From positions 206,009 to 270,008 of the forward strand of contig NZ_MVDI01000006.1 in NCBI RefSeq assembly GCF_002939305.1: a DNA stretch of 64,000 bases, read 5' to 3'. A program made the translations under genes and the position numbers. The notes below the pieces were generated by a model, which was given only the letters and a program-made list of their open reading frames with translations, searched no databases and was not told the origin of the DNA. Source of the stretch: Chroococcidiopsis sp. TS-821 (lineage in GTDB: Bacteria; Cyanobacteriota; Cyanobacteriia; Cyanobacteriales; Chroococcidiopsidaceae). Positions 53,727-62,631 of the stretch are shown here, piece by piece. Each line of letters begins with the position of its first letter. Within the stretch, counting starts at the first letter, position 1.

Positions 53727-54194
53727 TTATGGTTTCTCTTGGCTTAATATTCCTTTAAAAGTCTTATAGCTTGGAAGAAAAACATTAATAGTTCCTTCCA
53801 GTTGTTGCATAGTATCGAGCCGTACGATCATCAAGACAGCAAAGTTTGCTCCTACACTTGGATCTTCAACGATCTCCCACATTGTTCTGCAATCCGTACT
53901 GCTTGGTTCTAAGGTAAATGATGGATGAGAATGCCATTCTCCCAGGTAGTTGAAGCGAGTAAAGTCATATCCTGTCTTGCGAAAAAAGTTCTGTAAAGGA
54001 TTGAAAATTGCTACTGGCAGACGCAGGAAAGAGATGACTGTGCCACTTTGCCTTTGGATGGTGATGTCTTTTACACGGTAAACACCATCTGAAATATGTT
54101 CTCCCATTAAGATGCCACCGATCTCCTTACTTCCTGCTCTTTGCAGAGCCTTAATTAATTTTTGGACGATCTTCTCAGGAAGGACTATCTGCAT
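53727..54194 (-). CDS. cap3: CBASS JAB/MPN isopeptidase, Cap3-like
   Basis: 155 residues from the ATG at 54194 (an earlier in-frame start at 54230 is less likely). JAMM motif: Glu24 in KEIGGILMG, then GEWHSHPSFTLEPSSTD with His88, His90 and Asp101 as zinc ligands and Ser98 nearby. In type II CBASS, Cap3 cuts the bond that Cap2 makes between the CD-NTase C-terminus and its targets. It overlaps the Cap2 gene by 20 nt and is the last of four genes. All catalytic residues are present. Confidence 0.85.
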   Translation of the reverse strand: MQIVLPEKIVQKLIKALQRAGSKEIGGILMGEHISDGVYRVKDITIQRQSGTVISFLRLPVAIFNPLQNFFRKTGYDFTRFNYLGEWHSHPSFTLEPSSTDCRTMWEIVEDPSVGANFAVLMIVRLDTMQQLEGTINVFLPSYKTFKGILSQEKP

Positions 54195-55956
54195 CCTGCA
54201 TTTTCTCCAGCAATTCGCTAAGAAAATCAATTCCTTCAGAATCTACATCAGGGGATACAGGATTGCCGCTTTCGATATGGACTACCTTGCTCGTGTCGAT
54301 GGGAATGGTATGGAACGGAGCCTTAAAAATCCATGCCTGCTGAAAGCCGATGACGTAAATTGAATATGGGAACAAGGATGGTTCTCTCGCTAAGAGAGTA
54401 TCAATTGCCAAGCGGGTGAGATGACCTGCCATAATGCTAACTTCGGCATCCGAAGCTTCCAAAACTTCCCCTCCCGTACTTTCTAGAATGTATTGATCGG
54501 TTGCAGTTCCTGGAAGTGCCACATCTTGCATAGATAAATACTCATGAAACGCTGCTTTCGTTGCCTGTAGATCGGGATCTTGTCCAGGGCGGCTCCGGGC
54601 AATCATGCCGCCGATACCACCCGCGAATACTTCTGCCCAAACCAGCGGTTTAGCGTAGCTTTTGGCGATGAAAGCAAGGAGATTAAAAATTATTGGGTTA
54701 GCCGTAGCATCAATCAGGAGGTCACATCGGTTTAACTGGCGCAAAACGCAATCTAGAGCAGCACTCGATTCTTGCCCTCCCAGACTCAGCGTTGCAACAT
54801 CAACTTGGGCAGTGGCGGTAATGTAGGACATAACCTCAGCAACAGCATGAACCTTATGTTCTCCAACATTCCGCCAGTCAAGATCGTTGCGGCAGATGTT
54901 TTCTGGTAGAAAAATATCCTCATCGACTAAATAAAATTTGCCGACACCTGTACGAGCTATCGAGGCAGCAACTTTACTACCAACAGAGCCTAAACCTACA
55001 ATTCCCACAGACTTACTGGACAGTTCGTGTAATTCTGACGGTAGGCGGGGGTTTATTGTGTCAAGGTTGGATTGCACAAAGGTAGCTTTCCAAACTTCAC
55101 TCTTACTAGCGGCAATTTTGAGGAAGAAGTGGAGATTATCTTCGGCATCCGTGAGGAGAACGCCAAATAGCCCTCCTGCATCTTTTTCTACCCAAATGCT
55201 ATGTTCCTTCAACGCAGCAGTTCCGTAGCCTGCTTGCTCAAGAACTGCTTCCAGGTCTTGCAATGTGTTGGTTGTAGCCAGAGCTTTGGGAGGAAGCCCT
55301 GTTTTATAGAAAGCACCTCGATTCTTAGCAGCGTTGTTTAATCTTTTGGGAATCAGTGTGTCGTTCCATGCTGGCAAATCATCAGGTTGGACACTGTAGA
55401 GCAGCACCAGGTAAGATTGGCTTTGCCATCGCCCTGAGAATTCGATAGAACCAGTGCTAAAGGACGATAATCCAGCTAGATAGGCGTTGAGGGCTTTGTT
55501 TACATAAACGCGGATGAAACTTTCGCGCAGTATTTGACCCGTGGAAAGCTCATGTTGAGATGGGACGATGTGTTGCTCACCTGTTCCACGAGGGTTTTCT
55601 GTGCTTAAAAGGGTGTAGGTGCTTTCTAAAACCTGCGCTCCCGTTACCTCAGTATGCCATGTGTCCGGTCGCCATTCCAAACATAAAGCACCACTGACAT
55701 ACTGGTGACTTGACCATCTTTCCTCAGAATTTTTGGGATACACCGTGGGAGGGACTGCTGGAAAGAGAGCCGGGTATACCATTTTTACGGGGTAATCGTA
55801 GCCGTGAGCTTGGATAATGGCTTCAACAACCAGCCTGCCGTTGTCAAGAATCCAGTTAGTCCCTGTCAGCCAGTCAACACTATCTTCAAGGAGGCAAATT
55901 GCTTCCCGCTCCTTAACTAGCCGCTGCAAATCACTGATAAACCATATATCGCTCAC
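54175..55956 (-). CDS. cap2: CBASS E2-E1 fusion, Cap2-like
   Basis: 593 residues. N-terminal E2-like domain (1-150) with the active Cys92 in VSGALCLEWRPDTW. A middle domain (about 160-320). C-terminal E1/ThiF adenylation domain (about 325-540): SVGIVGLGSVGSKVA (ATP), LVDEDIFLPENICRNDLDW, LIDATANPI. Cap2 attaches the CD-NTase C-terminus to a target, priming the cyclase. No cysteine occurs after about residue 415, so the usual catalytic Cys of the E1 domain is not visible; either it sits earlier or transfer goes directly to E2. It overlaps the CD-NTase gene by 4 nt. Confidence 0.88.
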   Translation of the reverse strand: MSDIWFISDLQRLVKEREAICLLEDSVDWLTGTNWILDNGRLVVEAIIQAHGYDYPVKMVYPALFPAVPPTVYPKNSEERWSSHQYVSGALCLEWRPDTWHTEVTGAQVLESTYTLLSTENPRGTGEQHIVPSQHELSTGQILRESFIRVYVNKALNAYLAGLSSFSTGSIEFSGRWQSQSYLVLLYSVQPDDLPAWNDTLIPKRLNNAAKNRGAFYKTGLPPKALATTNTLQDLEAVLEQAGYGTAALKEHSIWVEKDAGGLFGVLLTDAEDNLHFFLKIAASKSEVWKATFVQSNLDTINPRLPSELHELSSKSVGIVGLGSVGSKVAASIARTGVGKFYLVDEDIFLPENICRNDLDWRNVGEHKVHAVAEVMSYITATAQVDVATLSLGGQESSAALDCVLRQLNRCDLLIDATANPIIFNLLAFIAKSYAKPLVWAEVFAGGIGGMIARSRPGQDPDLQATKAAFHEYLSMQDVALPGTATDQYILESTGGEVLEASDAEVSIMAGHLTRLAIDTLLAREPSLFPYSIYVIGFQQAWIFKAPFHTIPIDTSKVVHIESGNPVSPDVDSEGIDFLSELLEKMQDADSPS

Positions 55957-56927
55957 GCAAATCCCCCCGGTTTTTTCGGAATTAGGGGTCGATTAGGGAA
56001 AGTCAGATTCTGTGCTGTGAAAGCTGCACTAAGAAGTTCATCTGCATTATCTTCAGCTAAGTGACAGGGAAATCTATCACCAAAATGCTTTTGCCACTCT
56101 TTACAAGCGTTTTTCAGGCTGGTTTTGTCGTCTAAAGCTTTCTCGGCAGAGCGGATCAAACTAATGAGCTGGCTCTTGAAATAGTTCTTATCGGTTTGGC
56201 TGTAGTTTTGCAACAAATCCTCATAGGTGGGTGTTGTGGGGCGGTAGCAGGTAAAGCTTAGAGCCAATGAGTTCTTGATACCGATTAGGGTATTGTAAAG
56301 GGCAATATCATCTCTTGCGTTAAAGTGAATGTTTCTCGTTGCCAGGATAGAGAGGATAAGTCCACTTGGCAGAGAGCCAGCCTTATAGTCACTCCAGGCT
56401 TTGAGATAGCGGACTACCCGCCGCAATTGTCTCTTGTCATCGGTTTTGTCTTGAAACCATTTGATGAATTCTCTAGGATCACTCTCGATCCAGCCCTTGC
56501 TTTTATGCGCCAGTCGTGGGTACTGCCCTTTGATGATGTAGTAGATGGGAAGATCAAGGTGGTATTGCCCTGCATAGACAACCCTAATGCAAGTTTGCTT
56601 ATCAATCGGCTCCTGTTTGGTATGCCCATCGACGGCTTCACAGATCCAGCGATGAAACGTATCAACGCTATAAATGGGTTCTTTATCAACGAGAAAGTAA
56701 ATGCCATCATCAATATCAAATTCTCCGTCACTAGGAAGGATGATGATGTTCATCATGAATGAACCCTGACCATGAAATTTAGGGAAAAAACCATTAGCTT
56801 TTTCCTTAAAATAACTTCTGATTCTGTCACGCACAGCATCGCGGGATGTCCGCAAGAATGCTTTATGGTTCGGTTTCAATTCGATGATGGAGTTGAATTC
56901 AAGGAATAGTTTATGACAATCCGCCAT
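55953..56927 (-). CDS. CBASS cyclic-oligonucleotide synthase (CD-NTase)
   Basis: 324 residues. Nucleotidyltransferase motif GQGSFMMN (Ser56), then FDIDDG with Asp71 and Asp73, and Asp125 in YHLDLPIYY as third metal ligand. It makes a cyclic di- or trinucleotide after phage sensing, which switches on the patatin effector. The C-terminus (PLIPKKPGGFA) is short and flexible and ends in small residues, as required for Cap2 joining. The clade cannot be given without a search; the patatin partner suggests a DncV-like cGAMP-type enzyme. The start overlaps nothing; the patatin stop is 5 bp upstream. Confidence 0.9.
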   Translation of the reverse strand: MADCHKLFLEFNSIIELKPNHKAFLRTSRDAVRDRIRSYFKEKANGFFPKFHGQGSFMMNIIILPSDGEFDIDDGIYFLVDKEPIYSVDTFHRWICEAVDGHTKQEPIDKQTCIRVVYAGQYHLDLPIYYIIKGQYPRLAHKSKGWIESDPREFIKWFQDKTDDKRQLRRVVRYLKAWSDYKAGSLPSGLILSILATRNIHFNARDDIALYNTLIGIKNSLALSFTCYRPTTPTYEDLLQNYSQTDKNYFKSQLISLIRSAEKALDDKTSLKNACKEWQKHFGDRFPCHLAEDNADELLSAAFTAQNLTFPNRPLIPKKPGGFA

Positions 56928-56931
56928 CGGC

Positions 56932-57954
56932 TTACCTTATGATGTAATGCTTTTGAGACGCAAAGAACTTGGCAACTTCAGGACGTTTTTCAAATATCAA
57001 CCCTTGGTCTTTCCCTTTGCTCAACATGATGTTTAGGGCTTCTGTTGAAGTGTTATCCAAATTAATAATTTGCGACTGTTTGGAAGAAAGATCAGCCCCT
57101 GGAATTCTGACGTACTCAAACGGGGAATCACAGTGTTGGGCGAATGTTTCAACAAAGTAACTGGTGATATATGCCTGTCCCTCAAAAAAAGTTGCAATCA
57201 AATCTTTGTTCCAGTCCAGCACCGAGCGATCGTGCTTGGCAACAAACCGTCTTCCAGGATTTGGTTCTAGCGAACCAATTGACATGACCATTAGCTGCTG
57301 AAACTTCTTATCTTTGCCCACAAAGTACCTGAAAGCTTCTGCTACCCCAATGAAGGTTGGATTGTTAGCGTATACACCACCATCAATAAATTGTCTGTAG
57401 TCGTAGTTTTCACTAGTGATAATCGGCAGATAGGTGGGTGCTGCGCTTGTTGCTAGAGCGACATCGACGTACTTGGTTTTGTTATCCCTGCTGAGGTCGC
57501 CTTCGGGGTGGTCGTACTTGAAGATGAATGGTCTGCCATCTGTTAAAGAAAAGGCAGGAATGCATAACAAACAGTGAGAATCTGCCAAAGTGCAATCGCC
57601 AAACATTTCTTGCAGAGCTTTTTCCAGTTCCTTGTTATCGTATTTACTGCCCAAGAAGATCTGCTTGAACAAGCTGTAGATACTGCCTCGTTTTCTAAAT
57701 ATTTGCTTGCCTCGCCCATAGTAGAGGTTGCTGATCTTACTGACAGGAATTTTTAGGGATAGACCAAGGGCGATCAAGCCTCCTGTTGAGGTTCCACAGA
57801 TGAGATCAAAGTAGTCAGCGATGCAACAATTAAATTTCTGTTCAAACTGTTCCAGGATTCTGGCTGAGTAAAGCCCTTTAATGCCACCTCCGTCGATTGA
57901 CAGAACTTTGAAGCATTTTATCTGTGCGTTAGAATCTTGAGGGGATTGGAGCAT
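56932..57954 (-). CDS. capV: CBASS patatin-like phospholipase effector, CapV-like
   Basis: 340 residues of the patatin fold: oxyanion loop DGGGIKGL (21-28), nucleophile Ser56 in GTSTGG, and catalytic Asp191 in IDGGVYANNP. When bound to the cyclic nucleotide, such effectors degrade membrane phospholipids and kill the infected cell. It is first in the four-gene operon on the minus strand. The promoter is in the 343-bp gap that follows (57955-58297). Confidence 0.88.
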   Translation of the reverse strand: MLQSPQDSNAQIKCFKVLSIDGGGIKGLYSARILEQFEQKFNCCIADYFDLICGTSTGGLIALGLSLKIPVSKISNLYYGRGKQIFRKRGSIYSLFKQIFLGSKYDNKELEKALQEMFGDCTLADSHCLLCIPAFSLTDGRPFIFKYDHPEGDLSRDNKTKYVDVALATSAAPTYLPIITSENYDYRQFIDGGVYANNPTFIGVAEAFRYFVGKDKKFQQLMVMSIGSLEPNPGRRFVAKHDRSVLDWNKDLIATFFEGQAYITSYFVETFAQHCDSPFEYVRIPGADLSSKQSQIINLDNTSTEALNIMLSKGKDQGLIFEKRPEVAKFFASQKHYIIR

Positions 57955-58297
57955 TCTCAGTTCTGATGCTACTAAGGGGATAATTTACTTCCCAGAGGTT
58001 TAATATAGAATAATTGTACTAATTTAAGTTTAATTCATAATCTTTACAATGCCCTTAGTGAATTTACTTAAGTTATTGCAAGCTTTTTATAATTGCCACC
58101 GAAATCCTACAAGTGGTGAAGGTATTGTCAGGTTAGCCGTCATGAGCAATAGCTCACAGCGAAGAAATGAAAACCTAATATTCTCCTAAGTGGCTCGAAG
58201 TTAAAGGAAGCCACCCGAAGCAGTGTACTAGAGTAAGGAAATTGCATCTAAACACTTAAACATCTAAATATTTAAACATCTAGATGAGCAAATGCTA
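57955..58297. promoter_or_regulatory. Intergenic region: CBASS promoter and partition repeats
   Basis: It has an AT-rich part next to the CBASS start (58000-58090) and a repeat array at 58245-58282. Three CATCTA cores start at 58245, 58261 and 58277, exactly 16 bp apart, the last two as TTAAACATCTA. No other feature was seen. Confidence 0.6.
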
Positions 58298-58567
58298 TTA
58301 TTTTACCTTGCGCTCTTCAAGGTATTTGGCGATTGACTCTGCCACAATGTCGCTCATCTCTCTTTCTTCGTCCGCCGCAGCTGTTTTGAGTTGCTTATGT
58401 AGCTGCTTTGGCAAATAAACTGTTGTGCGAATGTAGTCAGAATCGGTACTCTTGCTTTTGCGGACTGGCGTTTTTTTTGTTGGCTCTGCTAATTCCTCTT
58501 GCTCTTTACTGCCACTTCGAGCCGCGCCGAATAGATCGTCAAACCGACTGCCACTTTTCTTGGTCAT
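58298..58567 (-). CDS. Ribbon-helix-helix partition protein, ParG-like
   Basis: 89 residues from the ATG at 58567, overlapping the ParA-like stop by 4 nt. The N-terminal half is disordered and charged; the C-terminal half is a RHH fold (YIRTTVYLPKQLHKQLKTAA, VAESIAKYLEE). It resembles ParG, which binds short repeats in the promoter and centromere and acts with the ParF ATPase. Repeats flank the operon at 58245-58282 and 59210-59237. Confidence 0.75.
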   Translation of the reverse strand: MTKKSGSRFDDLFGAARSGSKEQEELAEPTKKTPVRKSKSTDSDYIRTTVYLPKQLHKQLKTAAADEEREMSDIVAESIAKYLEERKVK

Positions 58568-59157
58568 GGCAGGATCTCCTTCCCAACTTCGTAGTAGCAT
58601 CTCCACGCGATACCCGCATAGGAATCGCCTTTAACTTGATTTACTGGAACTCCCTTCAAAGCTGCGTGTTGGAATACAGCCAATCGCCTGATTCCAGTTC
58701 TGAAAACTGGTAGACCAGCATTAATTAAGGATTGCTTTGCCTCTTCCCCAACACGGCTGGGGTGTGGAGGAACCAGGGTGATAAGAATCTTGTAGTTAGT
58801 GTCTAATCCTTTTAAATTGTCTACCATTTGCAGCATTGCTCCCATTGCTAAAGCATCGGGGCTGGTAGGCAATACAAGCAGATCGCACCCCTCAGCAATA
58901 GTTTTCAATTCTTCAGAAGCGGGTCGAGCCGGAGTATCAATAATAATGTGTTCGTACTGCCTTGCAAAGCGTACTCCCTGCTTCTCATCCACAACTTTGA
59001 AGGGAAGATTGCCACGACTAGACCAATCTAAGGCGCTCTGGTTAAGGTCGCCGTCAACTAGCAGAGTAGCCGCCTTAGCTTGGAAGTAGGTAGCAAGATG
59101 CAGGGCTGTTGTAGTCTTACCCACACCTCCTTTAAACGAAGCAACGGTCACTATCAT
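58564..59157 (-). CDS. ParF-like partition ATPase
   Basis: 197 residues from the ATG at 59157 (GTG at 59166 also possible). Deviant Walker A FKGGVGKTT, LLVDGDLNQSALDW (Walker A' Asp), HIIIDTPARP (Walker B). Small ParA without the N-terminal HTH, so type Ib, which pairs with RHH proteins. The partner gene follows with a 4-nt overlap. It segregates plasmid copies over the nucleoid. Confidence 0.85.
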   Translation of the reverse strand: MIVTVASFKGGVGKTTTALHLATYFQAKAATLLVDGDLNQSALDWSSRGNLPFKVVDEKQGVRFARQYEHIIIDTPARPASEELKTIAEGCDLLVLPTSPDALAMGAMLQMVDNLKGLDTNYKILITLVPPHPSRVGEEAKQSLINAGLPVFRTGIRRLAVFQHAALKGVPVNQVKGDSYAGIAWRCYYEVGKEILP

Positions 59158-59205
59158 TGTTGCCACCAGCTAATTGCTAAGACACGATTGTACAACAAAC
59201 ATAGA

Positions 59206-59237
59206 CATTTAGATATTTGAATGTTTAGATGTTTAAA
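59206..59237. repeat. Inverted copies of the TTTAAACATCTA repeat
   Basis: TAGATGTTTAAA at 59226-59237 and TAGATATTTGAA at 59210-59221, again 16 bp apart, in reverse orientation to 58245-58282. They lie just upstream of the ParF-like start, so are probably the ParG-like operator and centromere. Confidence 0.65.
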
Positions 59238-59303
59238 TGTTTATGCATTTCGATGTTCAGACATTTATTTACTCTCAGTTACCTGGACAGCAAAGATCGC
59301 GGC

Positions 59304-59567
59304 TCACGGCTGATTTGAAAGAACTTCGTGTAGTTCTGCTAGTTTTTCAGCAAATTCCTTTTCCCTGCGCTCTAGTTCAGCCAGCTTTTGTGACAAGCGC
59401 TTTTTCTCTTCAGGAGTTCTAGTCGCAGATATCTCTCGTCGCACCAATTCTTTTTTTCGTTCCCACCTCTTTTTATGTCCAGAGGGTGTTGATATGGCGA
59501 ATACCCCACCAGCTTTAAACTCTAGCTCTTCTATCTCTCGATCGTACTTTTCTTCTGCGAGACTCAT
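59304..59567 (-). CDS. Small coiled-coil protein
   Basis: 87 residues, strongly charged (EERKKEL type), helical from about 30 to 85, likely coiled coil. No motif. It is upstream of the partition operon in the same direction, with the repeats between. Function unknown. Confidence 0.5.
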   Translation of the reverse strand: MSLAEEKYDREIEELEFKAGGVFAISTPSGHKKRWERKKELVRREISATRTPEEKKRLSQKLAELERREKEFAEKLAELHEVLSNQP

Positions 59568-59685
59568 GATTGTTTTTACTCTTAGTTTATAAGCGTTTAT
59601 TCATCAGTCGCCTAGCTGCGGCGGGAGCGTCACAATAGGAACTCATGAAGGTGTAGCCTAGAAATTATCACCTTAATTGCTATGG

Positions 59686-60339
59686 ATGAAAATCGACAGG
59701 CACGGCAGAGCAAAAATACTTACACAAGCCGAGATTCAGTTGCTATTTAGTCAGGGGCTGGATAACAACCGCGATCGCGCCCTGTTCGGCATCTGCCTAT
59801 ATACTGCCTGTCGAATTAATGAAGCCTGCACCTTAAGGCGAAAAGATGTCTTCGACGAAAAAAGAAGAGTGCGACCGGAACTAATCGTTCGCAAAGGTAA
59901 CACCAAAAGCAAGCTGGCAACGCGCACGATTCCTGTGGGTGAGGATTCCCCGTCCTATCAGTGGTTTCTGTTTAATGGTCGTCATGGCAAGGGACACATT
60001 AACCCAGATTCAGCCGCAAGGATATTAAGATCCGCCTGTTTACGAGTTGGAATAGAAGGGGCTAGTACCCATTCATTTCGGCGCACGGCGCTGACGATGA
60101 TGAGCGATGCCGGAATCCCTCTAAGGATTATCCAAGAGGTATCTGGACACCGCACCCTGGACGAATTACAAAAATACTTAGAGGTAAAGCCGGAACAAGT
60201 CAGGGGAGTGATCGCGGCTTTATCGATGTTGTCTCATGTCGGGAAAACAGACTATGACGACCTAGACCTAGTTCCCGACTTAGACGCGCCAAATCGAGAA
60301 GTTGACTGCTCTCTATTCTCCAATGATGAGTCAGTGTAG
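59686..60339 (+). CDS. Short tyrosine recombinase
   Basis: 217 residues from the ATG at 59686. Catalytic domain only, no arm domain: ACRINEACTL (Arg), Lys in RKGNTKSK, HSFRRTAL (His, Arg), SGHRTLDELQKYL (His and Tyr). It resembles stand-alone plasmid integrases of cyanobacteria. It may act on plasmid dimers. All catalytic residues are present. The C-terminal 40 residues are acidic. Confidence 0.8.
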   Translation: MKIDRHGRAKILTQAEIQLLFSQGLDNNRDRALFGICLYTACRINEACTLRRKDVFDEKRRVRPELIVRKGNTKSKLATRTIPVGEDSPSYQWFLFNGRHGKGHINPDSAARILRSACLRVGIEGASTHSFRRTALTMMSDAGIPLRIIQEVSGHRTLDELQKYLEVKPEQVRGVIAALSMLSHVGKTDYDDLDLVPDLDAPNREVDCSLFSNDESV

Positions 60340-60345
60340 TAAGCT

Positions 60346-60540
60346 TCATGTGTTTGGACAGTGCGTAAGTCCTAGAGTCCTAGCTACCTGGAACAGTTCT
60401 GCCGAGATATTGGGCGATCGCGGGAGCGCATCACAGAAGCTTCTTTTCTTCCAGATGCGATGGCAATAAGATTGAATTTGTTGCTGCCAGTCTTGGGGAA
60501 CCCTAGCCCAAGCATCTACGATTTTGCCATCCCTACTCAC
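60346..60540 (-). CDS. Doubtful small protein, 64 aa
   Basis: KIVDAWARVPQDWQQQIQSY looks protein-like, but the rest is irregular. It converges closely on the recombinase gene. It could be a gene fragment. Confidence 0.3.
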   Translation of the reverse strand: MSRDGKIVDAWARVPQDWQQQIQSYCHRIWKKRSFCDALPRSPNISAELFQVARTLGLTHCPNT

Positions 60541-60958
60541 TCTGCTATCGGTATGAATTCAAGGGTAGCCAATTGTAGGTGTAATCGGTAATAGCAGCAA
60601 TATCATAAGCAGAAATTATAAGGAATGCCTCAAACCCTTGTTTTTTAGTGAATTAGGGGAGCCGGATTGATAAGCAAAGTTTAAGTCGGGTTAGTTAGTT
60701 CAACCAGATTACGAGAAAACAATACTTTTATACCGCTATTACACGAAACTTACAATTAGAATTCACCAATGGTATTAGTATCTCGGCAGGCACCATTTGA
60801 GATTCGATCCACGTCTCTTATCACTTTGTGAATTTGTAGATACAGTGGCTGTGGAGTTTTGGATAATTATGTGGCTAGTCCGGCTCAAATAATAAATCAG
60901 GAGGGATTTTATAGCTAATAGTCCATCCGACCCTGATATTGAATAAAGGAGTATTCAA
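60541..60958. other. Intergenic region before the hydrolase
   Basis: No gene or repeat seen. It carries the promoter of the hydrolase, whose ATG has AAAGGAG 9 nt upstream. Confidence 0.4.
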
Positions 60959-61756
60959 ATGTCAACAAAAGTAGCAGTAGCCATTATCCACGGTATAGGT
61001 ACGGCAAATCCAAAGTTTGCAGAAGAAAATGATCCGGAGATGTTCACAAGCGGTATGGCTAAGAAGTTAAAGTATCGGTTTTCAACCTTGGTAGGAGAAA
61101 AGCCAGAGGATGCAGATTCAAAACTAGCGATTAAAGCAGTTTATTGGGCTCTAGTTCTTCAAGACCTTCAGGATAAGTTATACAGGGACTTGAGAATTGA
61201 CAGACTCAACGATTTTTGGGGGCTTCGTTACTTCGTATTTCATTCTCTTGCAGACAGTATCGGCTACCAGATCACTTCTTCGGCACCGAATTCAGAGCGA
61301 GACATTTATGACGGAGTACATAAATGCTTTGCCGCAACTCTAGCCGAACTAGCTCAACCTGATAATGCTGGTTCAAAAGCGCCATTATGTATTATTGGGC
61401 ATAGCCTCGGATCAGTGATAGCAAGCAATTACATCTGGGATCTTCAGAAGAAAAAAGCAAAAATAGAAATTGGTAGTACACCTTTGGAGCAAGGAGAAAC
61501 ATTGACACTGTTCTATACTTTCGGTAGTCAAATTGCTCTGTGGGGACTGCGTCACAATGACTTTGGTACACCAATCAAACTTCCTCCACCTCAACTCTCA
61601 CAGCATTACCCAAACTTGGGGAGCGAGTGGCTCAACTTTTATGACAGGGATGATGTTCTCGGATATCCACTTAAGGCGATGAATGAGCAATACAGAGATG
61701 TCGTTACCTCGACTTTAGCCATTTCGAGCAATAGAGCACAAAAAGGAATAGGGTAA
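60959..61756 (+). CDS. Alpha/beta hydrolase-like protein, probably truncated
   Basis: 265 residues. IIHGIGT near the N-terminus and the nucleophile elbow GHSLGSV (Ser near 149) identify a serine hydrolase of the lipase type, with a candidate acid in YDRDDVLGYPL. No histidine in a suitable place follows, and the chain stops 2 bp before the ATG of a transposase, so the 3' end was probably replaced by the insertion. Related proteins are sometimes effectors or membrane lipases; function unknown. Confidence 0.65.
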   Translation: MSTKVAVAIIHGIGTANPKFAEENDPEMFTSGMAKKLKYRFSTLVGEKPEDADSKLAIKAVYWALVLQDLQDKLYRDLRIDRLNDFWGLRYFVFHSLADSIGYQITSSAPNSERDIYDGVHKCFAATLAELAQPDNAGSKAPLCIIGHSLGSVIASNYIWDLQKKKAKIEIGSTPLEQGETLTLFYTFGSQIALWGLRHNDFGTPIKLPPPQLSQHYPNLGSEWLNFYDRDDVLGYPLKAMNEQYRDVVTSTLAISSNRAQKGIG

Positions 61757-61758
61757 GA

Positions 61759-62631
61759 ATGCTTCGAGTTCATGCATGCTTACCCCAGAAAATTGTTGTG
61801 TTCACTATACCAGAAATCTTAGAGACACTCCTTGAGCCATTTGCTCAGTTGTTTTCGCTTCGAGTTTGGCAGCATGCTCAAGTGCTGCTATTTGGAGCGA
61901 TCTTGAGTCCAGCTCAACGCACTGTTGCTGCTGCACTGCGAGTAATGGGACACTCAGAAGAAAAGCATTTCATCAACTATCATCGGGTGCTCGCTCGTGC
62001 CGTTTGGTCTAGCCGTCAAGCCAGCCAAATCTTGCTTCTACAACTGATAGCCGTCTTTGCCACTAGCGGTGTGATTGTGTTCGGGCTAGATGACACCCTT
62101 GAACGACGACGAGGCAAACAGATTGCAGCCAAAGGCATCTATCGAGACCTAGTGCGTTCTAGTCATGGACACTTTGTCAAAGCCAGTGGCTTGCGTTGGT
62201 TAAGCTTGATGGTATTAGTTGAGATTCCCTGGGTGCAGCGCGTCTGGGCACTGCCATTTTTCACGGTACTGGCAGCATCGCAACGATATAACCAGCAGCA
62301 GGGGCATCGCCATAAATGTTTAACTGACTGGGCACGGCAGATGCTCAAGCAAGTGCGACGGTGGCTGCCACATCGTCAGCTCGTGGTCGTGGCAGACAGC
62401 AGTTTTGCTGCACTGGAGTTGTTATTTGCGTTGTCTGGCATGAAATCTCCAGTGCACATCGTCACTCGCCTGCGCTTGGATGCGGCACTCTATGAACCTG
62501 CCCCACCTCGACAACCCCGACAGATGGGACGACCTCGACTCAAAGGTAAGCGACTGCCCACTCTGGCGACGATATTGAACGAGCCGCCAACACGATGGCA
62601 ACGAGTGGCATTGGCAGGCTGGAGCAGATAA
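61759..62631 (+). pseudogene. IS701/DDE_5-like transposase, 3'-truncated
   Basis: FGLDDTLERRRGKQIAAKGI (first Asp), then VVVADSSFAALELLFAL (second Asp) are the DDE core of IS701-like elements. The chain ends at VALAGWSR in mid-domain, without the final Glu, so it is not functional. GGGTAAG/CTTACCC (61751-61785) around the start may be the left terminal repeat. The right end is not recognised. Confidence 0.7.
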
